Source: Ilyonectria destructans (taxonomy: Eukaryota; Ascomycota; Sordariomycetes; Hypocreales; Nectriaceae). Taken from it: a stretch of DNA of 64,000 nucleotides. Positions 54,501 through 63,887 of the stretch are shown here, piece by piece. Both the position numbers and the translations under genes were made by a program. How positions within the stretch are numbered: the stretch's first letter is position 1; every line of letters begins with the position of its first letter. The stretch lies in assembly GCA_020740775.1 (NCBI GenBank), contig JAHEWK010000035.1, positions 248,001-312,000 of the forward strand, in the 5' to 3' direction. Below the pieces are notes generated by a model, which ran no database searches, was not told where the DNA came from, and saw nothing but the letters and a program-made list of their open reading frames with translations.

Positions 54501-55384
54501 GCAAGGGCATCACAGTAGTTACACCCCTCAACAGCACTAGATGGAGCCTGAACATGGATGCGGTCTTGGCCTTCCAGAGGCACCACCAGAAGCCAGTCCG
54601 GATATTTCTACCCCAGCACCGTTGGGGCAAACCCAGTACATTACCGGTAACGGAGGAAGAAGCTACGCTCATGGCCAGCGTCGGAGATGACAGCAAGATC
54701 TGTGTGCCGGCCACGTTCATGTTCGTGCCTGGCATGCCGGTGGTGGTGACCAAGAATATGAACCCAGGCCTCAAGCTCGTAAACGGGGCCAAGTACAAAG
54801 CACTGGAAGTTATACCAGACGCCAAGAGATTCCCAGGGTATCAACTCGCCCCGAACATTATCCTCCACTTTAGACCACCTGCCGGCATCATCCTGTCGTC
54901 CGAGTCAACCAAGAAGTTCAAGTTTGATGACATGCCACCCGGCACGATCCTGCTTACTCCAACAAGTGCCCAAATACCCATTGAGAAGAAGAAGAGGGCC
55001 AAGAGGAGGCCCTGGCAGAGGCACGAAGTGAGCCGCCGAGGACTTCCCTGCACTGCAGCGTTCGCATGCACCGATTACAAAATCCAAGGCGAAACCCTCC
55101 TCGAGGTTGCGCTGGAGCTGCGAGGAACCGGAACAAAGCTGAATACCACAACTGGACAACTCGAGGCAGGAAAGTGCGATCCGTACAGCCTGTATGTGCA
55201 GCTATCGCGGTGCACATCGCTTGATGGTATTATGTTGCTGTCAAAGGCACGGGTGCAGGACATAGTCGGGAATAAAATACCACAGGAAATGTTTGATGGC
55301 GAGGCTAGGCTGGAACAGTTGTGCGAGAGGACAGTAAATGAGGCACGATTATCATTGTTGTCATATCCATCTGCACAATACTAG
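48576..55384 (+). CDS. Helitron D RepHel transposase, intact
   Basis: Three exons, 48576-51728, 51795-52894 and 52954-55384, encode about 2,227 residues. Introns are 66 bp (GTATGT...TAG) and 59 bp (GTAAGC...CACTAATATTAG), and frames join exactly. The N-terminal 250 residues hold repeated Ser/Pro units and two AT-hook-like motifs (RKRGRPRGSR, RSRGKPRTSR) within a tandem duplication. A Cys-rich zinc cluster (CMICYRK...CPDC...CENC) and the Helitron-like N domain follow. HUH Rep: ERGALHVHGL (HVH at about 1005-1007) and IYYLTNYTTK (Tyr at about 1181, 1182 and 1186). PIF1-type SF1 helicase: GGEGGTGKS (about 1724-1732), LLIIDEVSM (about 1806), LLSGDFHQFRPV, TDYKIQGETL and YVQLSRCTSLDG. The enzyme nicks, strand-transfers and unwinds DNA for rolling-circle transposition. 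No stop, frameshift or RIP pattern is seen, so it may be active, and it could supply transposase to related copies. Confidence 0.93.
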
Positions 55385-55668
55385 CAGTAGCGTAATTTAG
55401 ATAATAGGTTTCTTACATATAAATAGAAGTAGAAGGATAGAAAACAAATATATATAATCAGATAACTTACATATTAAAATTTATAGATCCAAATCAACTT
55501 AACTTAATACATTAGGTTACACCTAACTCAAGCAGAAGAGAAAACCTCATAAAATATAACGACAAGAGCAATAATGCTATCACAAACCGAGTTCCCACGT
55601 GCATTTCACGTGTCTCTTAACAAGAAACCCTCAAAAGGAGACTCCTTTACACTTAATCTCAGAGATCG

Positions 55669-56000
55669 AATGAGAATTCACATGCGCGCATTGCCAAATG
55701 AGGAAGAGAAGATTGGCACCTCTGGGGGGCATTCGGATGGGGTTAATCCGGACCAACAGGAGATGCAGTTGCGCTTACTCTCGGAGAGCGAATGAGAATT
55801 CACATGTGCGCATTGCCAAATGAGGAAGAGAAGATTGGCACCTCTTGGGGGCATTCGGATGGGGTTAATCCGGACCAACAGGAGATGCAGTTGCGTTTAC
55901 TCTCGGAGAGCGAATGAGAATTCACATGTGCGCATTGCCAAATGAGGAAGAGAAGATTGGACCAACAGGAGGTGCAGTTGCGCTTCCGAATCGGGTAATT
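55669..56000. repeat. Tandem repeat, 122-bp unit, 2.7 copies
   Basis: AATGAGAATTCACATG recurs at 55669, 55791 and 55913, an exact 122-bp period. Units share CGCATTGCCAAATGAGGAAG and GGGGTTAATCCGGACCAACA. The third unit lacks about 40 bp between GATTGG and ACCAACAGG. It lies about 285 bp downstream of the RepHel stop, so it probably belongs to Helitron D's 3' region. Confidence 0.92.
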
Positions 56001-56055
56001 TTGCCAGGGGGGGGGGCCAAATTTCGGGGGTGAAAAATCCGAGAGCTTAAGAAGA

Positions 56056-56072
56056 CCTTTCGTACCGAAAGG
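56056..56072. repeat. Hairpin downstream of Helitron D
   Basis: CCTTTCG-TAC-CGAAAGG, a 7-bp perfect stem with a 3-base loop, preceded by AAGA as at 45115. It is a candidate 3' terminal structure of Helitron D. Confidence 0.55.
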
Positions 56073-56073
56073 C

Positions 56074-56196
56074 AAACTTAAGAACTGATGTAGAGTCAGC
56101 CTTCGGCTGAACGAGAAACTTATTACCCTTGTCTGCACCAGACCCTCATATTCAGAAAAAAACTTAAGAACTGATGTAGAGTCAGCCTTCGGCTGA
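56074..56196. repeat. 37-bp direct repeat pair with internal hairpin
   Basis: Copies at 56074-56110 and 56160-56196 share AAACTTAAGAACTGATGTAG and the palindrome TCAGCC-TTC-GGCTGA. Between them lies the right copy of the 39-bp repeat (56112-56150). The same palindrome core (AGCCTTCGGCT) also occurs at the Helitron A/B junction near 35525. Confidence 0.85.
56112..56150 (+). repeat. 39-bp direct repeat, right copy
   Basis: Identical to 36837-36875. It is followed by TTCAGAAAAA, which also precedes the 1-kb repeat at 45133. Confidence 0.9.
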
Positions 56197-56333
56197 ATAA
56201 AATATTGATCTCCCCGGCTCTTTATCTTACATTCCTCCCTTCCTGTCCTCTTTACATATGCACTAGCCTGAGTTGGATTCACTAACATTTGGCTACTGAG
56301 CGATTGCGACGTAAATTACGTTATGCTACCATT

Positions 56334-58130
56334 TTATCCAACTTCAACTTGAGGCTTCTTTTTTCTGAGGCCACCCTGACCCCCATACCACCTCCCTGGC
56401 ACCGGCTTTCCCACAGTTGTAACTGGTGTACTCTCATGAGATCCCGGTGCGAGAGGCTGTTCTGCAAACCCAAGATGTCCGCTTACCGAGTCTGTCGCCT
56501 CTAGAAGCGCACCAAACTTGAGCTTCTCATCTCCCGCTTTATCCAATATTTCTTCCAAAGAAGCCAAGCACGCCCCCTTGATCGCAGGGTCATTTGGGCC
56601 CGCCACTGTGAGGGAATGAACCAAGCTGTCTCTTGTGAGACGTCCGCAAGCTCCGTTGCAAAGAGATAGATAGACCAAACATCCGAGACCGATGATAAAG
56701 AGGACGGCGACCGTGACGATGATTCGTGGCTTGTCGATTTTGTAGACGATTACGTTACGCTCATCGAAGACGGACATTGTGACGTTTAGTGCTTCTTGTT
56801 CCGGAGTGCCGGATTTTGCGAGCAAAGGCGTGACCCAGAGCACTCGCTGCAGATGTGACAAGAGATCTGACGGCAAGATGAGCATTGTATCCGTATCCGC
56901 GACCATGGTTCCCATCATAAACAGAGATTGACCAGAGTTAAGTCTGCCACGTATATCGAGCACCGCTTTCCCGACAAATACTTCCAAAAAAGAGCCGAAT
57001 AGAGATTGCACTCCACCAGCCGGTCCGTGGATTGAAAGGGGCTTATAGAAGTCGCTGTCGACATTGATAAACTGATCTCTGGAGCAGGTAAGGTTGTCCA
57101 TGCTTCCAATGCCGGCCGTAATATGAGTGCCACAGCTCCCAATCGCGGTTTGAACCATGCATAGGTGCTTAAGGTAGTGTGTGTTGTTGAACATGACGGC
57201 TTGCACTTCTACCTTTGATTTGGCATCCAGCGAAATTTCGACTCCGTCATACAGGACCGAGATATTGGATACATCTCGGAATTGGCTCAAACCTGAATCG
57301 CGTTCCGCATCTGGATATCGGTAGGTGAAATTGTATAGGTCCCAGCCGTTTAGATTGGATTTGTTTCCAGGGACGGCTTCAATGTTGCAGGAAACGTCGA
57401 GGTACTTGACGGGGCCAAAATTTGCAATACCAGTGACGTTAGCATCTGTGTAACGAAGTCCGCTTTTCTCTCCCATCAGAGCTGCGACTGCTGACCTCCT
57501 CGATATTGTCGTCGGACCCGCTGCTATATTATATGCTGTGTCGCTTCGGGCAAGCGATCCGTTAAACTGAGGGTGATATATTGGTAAACCCATAGGAATG
57601 ATCTGCCTCTCTTGCCTGACTGTAATAGCGGACTGCAGGACAGGCTGGACAGCGGAGGTGACGGCAAGTCCCAGGAAACCAATTATCCAGCCAGCCCTGA
57701 ACAACGGATAGGCTAACATGCCGACCGCCAAACGCGAAGCCAAGTGCAGCGACTCAATCCTCTTTAACGAGACGCCTCCCTCCCCTCCTGTCTCAACGCG
57801 CCACGGCTCCTCATTAGTCTTGGCCGGCGCGGCAACATTCTGCCACAGGTTTTGATAAAGCGTAATCCCGAGCAAAGCGGCGACCGAACCTCGAAGTACG
57901 ACTGCTCCTAAAGCGATAAAAGTCGGAGTGTATTCATACCACTTATTGCTTCTTGTGGGCTTTCCATTTGCGGAGAAGACGATTGCGAGAACAAAGCAGA
58001 TTCCGATAAAGAGAGCAAACGTTGCAACCCAAGTCGCTTGTAGAACTTGCTTGAAAGGAATTTGCCCGTTTGTAGGAAACTGTGTGACTAGGGCCGTGGT
58101 TGTTTGGCGGACGCGGTTTCTCTGAGCCAT
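56334..58130 (-). CDS. Fungal multi-pass membrane protein
   Basis: A single exon of 598 residues from ATG 58130 (MAQRNRVRQ); the in-frame TTG upstream at 58157 is not needed. Predicted membrane segments are about residues 32-53 (TWVATFALFIGICFVLAIVF), 70-92 and 146-166. A large presumably extracellular domain of about 300 residues has N-glycosylation sequons (NGS, NVT, NFT, NNT, NLT, NVT) and several Cys. A fourth helix lies at about 468-490 (IIVTVAVLFIIGLGCLVYLS), with a 108-residue cytosolic tail. The three-plus-one helix layout with a big ectodomain is common among uncharacterised fungal plasma-membrane proteins. I cannot name the family. It appears intact although its 3' end lies only about 140 bp from transposon-derived repeats. 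It is the largest apparently functional host-type gene in the window. Confidence 0.8.
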   Translation of the reverse strand: MAQRNRVRQTTTALVTQFPTNGQIPFKQVLQATWVATFALFIGICFVLAIVFSANGKPTRSNKWYEYTPTFIALGAVVLRGSVAALLGITLYQNLWQNVAAPAKTNEEPWRVETGGEGGVSLKRIESLHLASRLAVGMLAYPLFRAGWIIGFLGLAVTSAVQPVLQSAITVRQERQIIPMGLPIYHPQFNGSLARSDTAYNIAAGPTTISRRSAVAALMGEKSGLRYTDANVTGIANFGPVKYLDVSCNIEAVPGNKSNLNGWDLYNFTYRYPDAERDSGLSQFRDVSNISVLYDGVEISLDAKSKVEVQAVMFNNTHYLKHLCMVQTAIGSCGTHITAGIGSMDNLTCSRDQFINVDSDFYKPLSIHGPAGGVQSLFGSFLEVFVGKAVLDIRGRLNSGQSLFMMGTMVADTDTMLILPSDLLSHLQRVLWVTPLLAKSGTPEQEALNVTMSVFDERNVIVYKIDKPRIIVTVAVLFIIGLGCLVYLSLCNGACGRLTRDSLVHSLTVAGPNDPAIKGACLASLEEILDKAGDEKLKFGALLEATDSVSGHLGFAEQPLAPGSHESTPVTTVGKPVPGRWYGGQGGLRKKKPQVEVG

Positions 58131-58384
58131 GGCGGTCAGTAGAATTTTGGTTAACAAAACCTACCAAGGATTTGGAAGGGAACAGTGCTATCTTAAAAGG
58201 AGTGGACAATCCATTTTCGTTGTGCTTTCGGTTTCTCAGCCGCAGCTGGGGTGAACCTTAATAATCTGCCCCAGAGCGTGGTGCGATTTGATTGATTGAT
58301 TCGATCCTCCTCGGTTTCAGCCGCAGCTATGCCCGCACTCCTTTCACATGAATCCATGACAAATTGTATCTCGATGTGATCTCG

Positions 58385-58628
58385 ATCCATCTGTTTCTCT
58401 TCCTGTTATTGGACGACGGCTGGACTATGCTCGTGTTGATCATGTTATCAGTGGCGATCCCCTGCCCATCGATGACGCCACCAGACAGGCAATGTTCAAG
58501 CGCGGACTCAAGCTTCACTTTAGGGAGGCCCTCGTTGCCTCAGGAGACTTCACCACCTTCTCCGACCTCGTTGACGAAGCAGTCCGAATTGGCACCGAAC
58601 TGTATCATGCCAGAAGACAAGCAGGGTA
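58385..58628 (+). pseudogene. Ty3/Gypsy gag fragment
   Basis: A frame without start encodes DYARVDHVISGDPLPIDDAT then RQAMFKRGLKLHFREALV and DLVDEAVRIGTELYHARRQ. This is the second half of a retrotransposon gag capsid domain (F-x-RGL----REAL ... LV--A-RI---LY--RR). A TAG stop ends it at 58626-58628. The zinc knuckle and pol are absent. It is a short, old insertion remnant. Confidence 0.65.
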
Positions 58629-59942
58629 GTTCGGCCACAAATCCCGAGAATGCCGATCTCGGACCAGTCAGACGATCGCATGCTGAATGCCCAGTCAGAT
58701 ACTGTACTGTAAGGAGCGAGGACAACAGGCCTCGCAACGTGCGAGTGTGGCTCAGGCATCTACATTGCACCACAGCAACTGCCTTAGAAGTTCTCATACA
58801 AAATTATCGTATATGAACGCAGGCAGAAAAGGCTCTATAGCCCGAACGACTTCGGCAGGTTCCTTGAGACCCCTCGAGTGACGTAGTGAAAGGTCAAAAT
58901 GCTATCGCCCCAGGCCCGCTAGCCAAGGGGGTATGCCGCCATCTCGTCATTCCATGCCCAATAGACCACCTCGATAAAGGGCTCTATTGAACTTTGCTTG
59001 CTGGGGATGACGACGGGGAATCGCGATGACGGCCGCATGACGCCGCATGACCCTAGGCGGAACGCATTTATGAACGAGTCGTGCTCTAACCACCACGCGA
59101 GGCTGGTCTCGGTCCTGCACTTGCTCATGGGGCTGCTCCTCGCTGCCCTTTTACACTGCGGATGCTTGCCGGAAGACGAGGATTGACTGCTGAGCTGGCA
59201 GCACGTTCTTGAAGTCTGCCAGGACGTAGCCGCGATAGCAAAGCAGTGGAACAGCACCTTTTCCCTGAGTGTAGACCCGGCAGTGTCCCTCATCGGCCTT
59301 ACTGCCCTCATCTTTCTCGACCTCCATAAAAAGTTCGCTGGAGCTCCCAACGCCCATCTCGAATCTAAGATTGAGCACTGTGAAACCTTTCTTCTGCTCC
59401 AGCTCGAGCAGTTTGCGTGCTATTTGACGGTGCCAGGTCTTCTCATCCTTTGCTATTGCATATTAGAGCCACCAGAGAAGCTAAAGGAGGTCATAAATCT
59501 GAGGGCTAACGTAGCGCTATGTTGAAAAGTCTCGTTCAAGAGTTTCAAGGAGTCGCCTCACCGGCCCCCTCTCGTACCGTCACATCCTTTACGTTCTCTC
59601 CCGATTCGAAAGTCCCCTGCACCCGAGATGGCTGCAGTCCCATGTCTTCTGCTCACGTGCATCTCAAAAATTGCCAGTGATGGAATGTTCTGAGGGTCAG
59701 ATTGGCAGATGGACCAAAATGCATATCATCTTGCAGGTTTTAGAGGGGGCAGTGTGAAGGGACAAGGTTGGGACTATGTAAGGGTTATACAGGAGGAGGG
59801 TGTCTCACTATCTCGTCGTTGCTCACGACATAGCAAATCGGACCAGAGGAACGCTGAATCCTTATCCAGCTTACTAAAACACCTTCAAGCCACATTCTGG
59901 CACACTTACATTAGCTAGGTCTTATGTCGCTTGATAGGTAAG
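58629..59942. other. No clear gene
   Basis: Several frames of 60-140 codons on both strands, none with a recognisable domain. A minus-strand frame at about 59151-59459 reads smoothly (KLLELEQKKGFTVLNLRFEM) and may be old coding sequence, but it is not supported strongly enough to annotate. Confidence 0.35.
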
Positions 59943-60457
59943 TCAGGAGGAGGCATTTTTGAAGGTGCGTACAAGTGTTGTCACATAGTCTTCGAAAGAA
60001 ACTTGATCGTATTCGAAGTACTCGGGATCTCGAGCATAGAAGAGAAAATAGCGATCTCTCGATCCGGGTTGGATATGACGTCGAGTTTCCGCCAGCGCTC
60101 CCGCAACTTTGAGTTCACCGAGGGTGGGCTTAGTGCTGACGAGCACCTTGTGTCGCGCCGGAGTTTGCCGGCGCTCGTGTATGCAGGGCATCGGGCCAGC
60201 ATGAACCGCATTGCTGCCCTCCAATTAAACAAATCTCCAGCGCCGTGGTGTTGAAGAACTTGCTTTTTGGGAGACATAGATGACACTAACCTCTGACTGG
60301 AAGCCCGGATTTCTGGATTGCCGGTCTGGACAGCCTGTGTGAATAGCTGGAAGACCTTCCTTCCGGTTTGATCCAATATATGACCTGTTAGTTTGTTGGA
60401 TGTGGCATCACCCAGGCGAGCCAGGCGGTGAGCTTTTGTCTGATGGGTATTCGCCAT
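59943..60457 (-). CDS. Small hypothetical protein, two exons
   Basis: Exon 1 60457-60291 starts MANTHQTKAHRLARLGDATS. Donor GTTAGT at 60290 and acceptor GGGCAG ending 60214 remove 77 bp. Exon 2 60213-59943 continues in frame through VLVSTKPTLGELKVAGALAE and RYFLFYARDPEYFEYDQVSF to the stop. The spliced product is 145 residues with no signal peptide or membrane segment. I do not recognise it. The acceptor was chosen because it keeps the best-looking frame; the branch site is weak. It could be the 3' part of a larger broken gene. Confidence 0.4.
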
Positions 60458-61232
60458 TGGATACTAGCTTGGTGCTCGGACGCGTGTGCTGTTTCAACGA
60501 CAGCAGAAACTATCTCAAGAGTAGTCTGGAAACGCTTAAGGGCGGTGAGTAGCTGGCGGATATATAGATAGAATCCCTGGCATATTAGCCCCGTAAGCAC
60601 TACTGTCAACTAACGTCAGCTGCGCAACTCCCATGCGTGAGGCTGCATAACAAAACTTTAATTAAGCAGAACTCTAGCCTTAACAGGTCTGTCTATCATC
60701 ATCATTTGCTAACAGGCTGGCTACTGTGACGGACAATGCCGAGACATCGAAGCGGTACGTCCAATGTCCACAGGAACAGAGGCTCGTAATATGGTTGCGC
60801 TCCACTTCTCATCAGGCTTTTGCTTGGTGAAAACGAGTATTGGATGCCGCAGATTCATCGCGAGTGATGGAGATTGGCGTGGTGCTGGAACAATAGGGAG
60901 ACGAGCTTCCGCTTCTTCAGAATATTCATGTGTGTAAGACTGTCGAATATATGTGGGCTGACGGTCGCGTCACATGCTAATTCTGGCGAAAAATGAGGAA
61001 AATGGAGCTATGTGGTCCGTCTGCGTCTTCTCCACAACGGATGGCTCCTCCCTCTGTATGCTAATGAGGATTGGGATATTGGAGCCGTCTGCATACTGCC
61101 AGCCGTCTATTTCACCGTGGTTGATTGTGATGTGCTCGTAAAGCGGGTTGTTCTCTTGGAGCCATTCTACACCCCGTGATGTACGTACTAAATAAAACGA
61201 TCGGGTCAGCAGAAATTACTCTTTTGAGTTCT
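60458..61232. other. No gene seen
   Basis: No supportable coding region on either strand. It lies between the small hypothetical gene and the repeats upstream of the AT-hook gene. Confidence 0.4.
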
Positions 61233-61360
61233 GCGGTCATTGAGCTAGCTTTTTAGAGACTTAGCGCATTTGTGTCGGGCGAATCAGATTTTAGCGGTCA
61301 TGCACTAACGTCTTTCGATTTAAGCGGTCACTCACTAGCCTAATCAGGATTTCGCGGTCA
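61233..61360 (+). repeat. GCGGTCA iterons at 30-bp spacing
   Basis: GCGGTCA occurs at 61233, 61294, 61324 and 61354. The last three are exactly 30 bp apart and the first is 61 bp away, about two periods. Each is preceded by a T-rich GATTT-like context, and the middle copies by CACTARC-like flanks. The array ends 35 bp before the ATG at 61395. This suggests regularly phased binding sites upstream of the gene, or subterminal repeats of an element that carries it. Confidence 0.75.
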
Positions 61361-61394
61361 ATTCAGGAGAAGGGTCATTTCCTGGAAAACGAAC

Positions 61395-63734
61395 ATGCTT
61401 CATCCATTTTATGTCCCGTCCATCATCATGCCCGAAGTAACAAGAAAGCGTGGGCGGCCTCGGAAGTACGATACACCGGAAGAGAAAGCGAAGCAAGATG
61501 TCATCGCCAAACGCGCTCGGAGACGGCTTCAGAAGCTACCGGTACCAGCCCACGGCGACATCAGATTTCAGATCTACGTCCCTCAACAAATAGAAGCTTT
61601 GCCGCCTCCTCTCACACAAAAAAACCGATTAGATTTAAGAGGCTGTTTGGATAATACTTCAAGCGGAGATGGTTTGGCGAGCCGAATCGAGACACCCCCA
61701 TCAATTGACACCACAGCAGCCAGAAGTGGATTGCCTTCGCGATCGACAGAAGAGGCCGTTCTAGCATCACCGTGTCCACGGAGTCTAGGCAATACAGCAG
61801 AATCATATAGGGCAATCGATCTAGGCTCAAGCGATACGAACCATGCTGCTACAGATGATGACGAATGCGAAGCGGCGGATTGTGAGCTGCGCTCTGTTAA
61901 TTTGTCAAACGCTTCAGAGACAGAATATACCCCCCATTCATCATGTGAGAGAGACGGCGTCGCCGCGAGCCCAAACGTGGCAGTCGAAATCGACCCAGGC
62001 GAGCCACGAAACGATGGGAACGTGAGATGTCAAAATGGGGGGGGCTGAAGATGGTGTAGCGTCTGACCTCGAGTCTGAACCTGAAAATGTTTGGGAACCT
62101 GACTCCAGCTCCGACTCAGACGTCTCAGATTCTCAAAGCGAGATTGACATCGATGACAACGCTACCGGTGCTCCCTTGGAATCAGATGTCTACTCGGCGA
62201 AATGTTTCCTGGAAAGAAACTGGGGACGTGCATGCGATTGCGAAGAAGAGGAGGAGGAAAACGAAGTAGGAAACGTCAGCCGGGATGGACAGCCCGGAAT
62301 CGGCCTAAGGGATATGGCTGAGTACTGGCGGAGCCTTGCGGTACCAGATTCAATCGGTAATGCGCCACCTCATGGTGAGGCAGAGGAAAGCGACCCTGTT
62401 CAGTTGGATTGGTCCTCGGTCTTGAGTGGTGGAGCCAGCCGTCCAAACCTGGACATTCACTTGTCTCAAACAAGCACCCCAAATATTCAACGGACTTGGG
62501 ACGTGGACAGCATCATTTCCTGGGCATCGTGCTTATCTGTTAATCGTGGGCTATACGTGTCGTATCATCCACCAATCTCTAGGAATTTCGGAAGCAGCAT
62601 GCATGTCTTTCACCAAGGAACAGCTCTGCACGTCATTCCTCACCTTCGACTAGGCAGCGGACGGCAGTCTCCTCAATTCGGCGTATATATCTTCTTTCCT
62701 GGAATTTCCCACGTCTGTCGAACAACTACTTATCTTACCAAGAATGAAAGGCGAATGTGGATCAACGAGCTTCTTTTGCCCGCTATTCGCCATTGTTGCC
62801 CACCCGACGTGGTTCAACACCACCCTCGTTCCTTCGACGACGTGGAGAGCAAGGCCTACAGTCGTCAAAGGGAAACCTGCGGAGGGATGATCAATCACAA
62901 GATGGACATGCATCATTACCTCCCGCAAGAATACCTGCAGCAAATCTGGCATCATATAAATCAGCGCATCGAGCAACCAGAACTTGCCATGTTCCGCGGA
63001 ATGTTCATTGTGCTAAGCGCGAAGAACATTAAATTAGAAGCAAGGTCGCCAACGTTACAGCAATGCCGTGCCAAGATCATTGCCCACCTTCATCAAGTCT
63101 TGGATTGGTCGAAAGCCGATTTGTCCAACACATGGGTAGACGTTGGCATTGAAGATACTGCTGCCTCAGAAAAGTGCACGTTCCTGTTCAAGAGTGGATG
63201 CTTGAAGTCATGGGCCCATTCGATGAGGTATAGTGTTGACAAACCGTTGATGTCGTCGGAATGCTTCAATTAGAATCTTACCGGTCAAGCCGGGAGCGCC
63301 AGAGTGGAGACCCGCCGCTCACACCCGCTGCGCAAGGGAGGCATTGCTTATGCTCAACGGTATAACGTCAACAAGGATCTCTTCTCGACAGCGTCGAAGC
63401 GGGATAGCGGACTGTTCAGTGAGCCGAATCTGGAGGGGCTGACATGCCCGCCTTCGTTACTCGACGCCTGGATCGTAGCTGCTCGACAATACCGTAATGC
63501 TGGATTGGCGACCTCAACTAAATCTGCGCCAAAACTAAAACGGCTTCGTAAAGTTTTTCAAGCTATGAAGGCTCGAATAGGATTTGCATTAGACAGTTCC
63601 ACGAACACAAGCTTCGGTGTACGAGAAGAATATCGAATCTCTTGGGAACTATTCACAACCTTGAATCCGGCCACTTCGAACCTTTATGGCCAACATCGCC
63701 CCTTTTGGGTATTGTCAACTACCCAAGGCTCGGA
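61395..63734 (+). pseudogene. AT-hook protein of a repeated fungal type, broken
   Basis: The ATG at 61395 (or 61428, MPEVTRKRGRPRKY) begins with an AT-hook (KRGRPRKY) and a basic helix (AKRARRRLQKL). A Ser-rich and then acidic segment (PDSSSDSDVSDSQSEIDIDD) follows, and then a folded-looking domain (GTALHVIPHLRLGSGR, RMWINELLLPAIRHCCPPD, HPRSFDDVESKA, MFIVLSAKNIKL). After a stop the same frame continues as LRKGGIAYAQRYNVNKDLFS to REEYRISWELF. Two lesions split it: a one-base shift in the eight-G run at 62037-62044, and an in-frame TAG at 63271-63273. The C-terminal end runs into a MITE-like sequence at 63735. The AT-hook start and large size resemble multi-copy genes of fungal accessory regions that may belong to mobile elements. 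I cannot name the family or a function. Confidence 0.6.
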
Positions 63735-63887
63735 CCCACTACACTGCAAATCCACGTGGACCACATATAAGTGGCCCATCTCTATTACATCCACCTCGTC
63801 GGCCCTCAGATTACGTAATAATCCACTACACTTGGACCTCAAAGTGGATGTAATGGAGTGGATTTAGGTGGATTTAGGTACAGTGGG
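63735..63887. mobile_element. MITE-like insertion (tentative)
   Basis: The left end CCCACTACACTGCAAATCCAC is imperfectly complementary to the right end GTGGATTTAGGTACAGTGGG. An inner perfect 11-bp inverted repeat pairs 63784-63794 with 63844-63854 (ATTACATCCAC), and GTGGATTTAG is tandemly doubled at 63858-63877. The segment interrupts the C-terminal coding region of the AT-hook gene. No target duplication could be fixed, so the exact ends are uncertain. Confidence 0.45.

Noticed and set aside
55800..56288. 162-codon minus ORF across the 122-bp repeats
   Set aside because: Its repetitive sequence merely reflects the tandem DNA repeat; no protein features.
58919..59350. 143-codon minus ORF, and the smooth frame at 59151-59459
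   Set aside because: Overlapping frames with no recognisable family; coherence of the second frame is suggestive but not enough.
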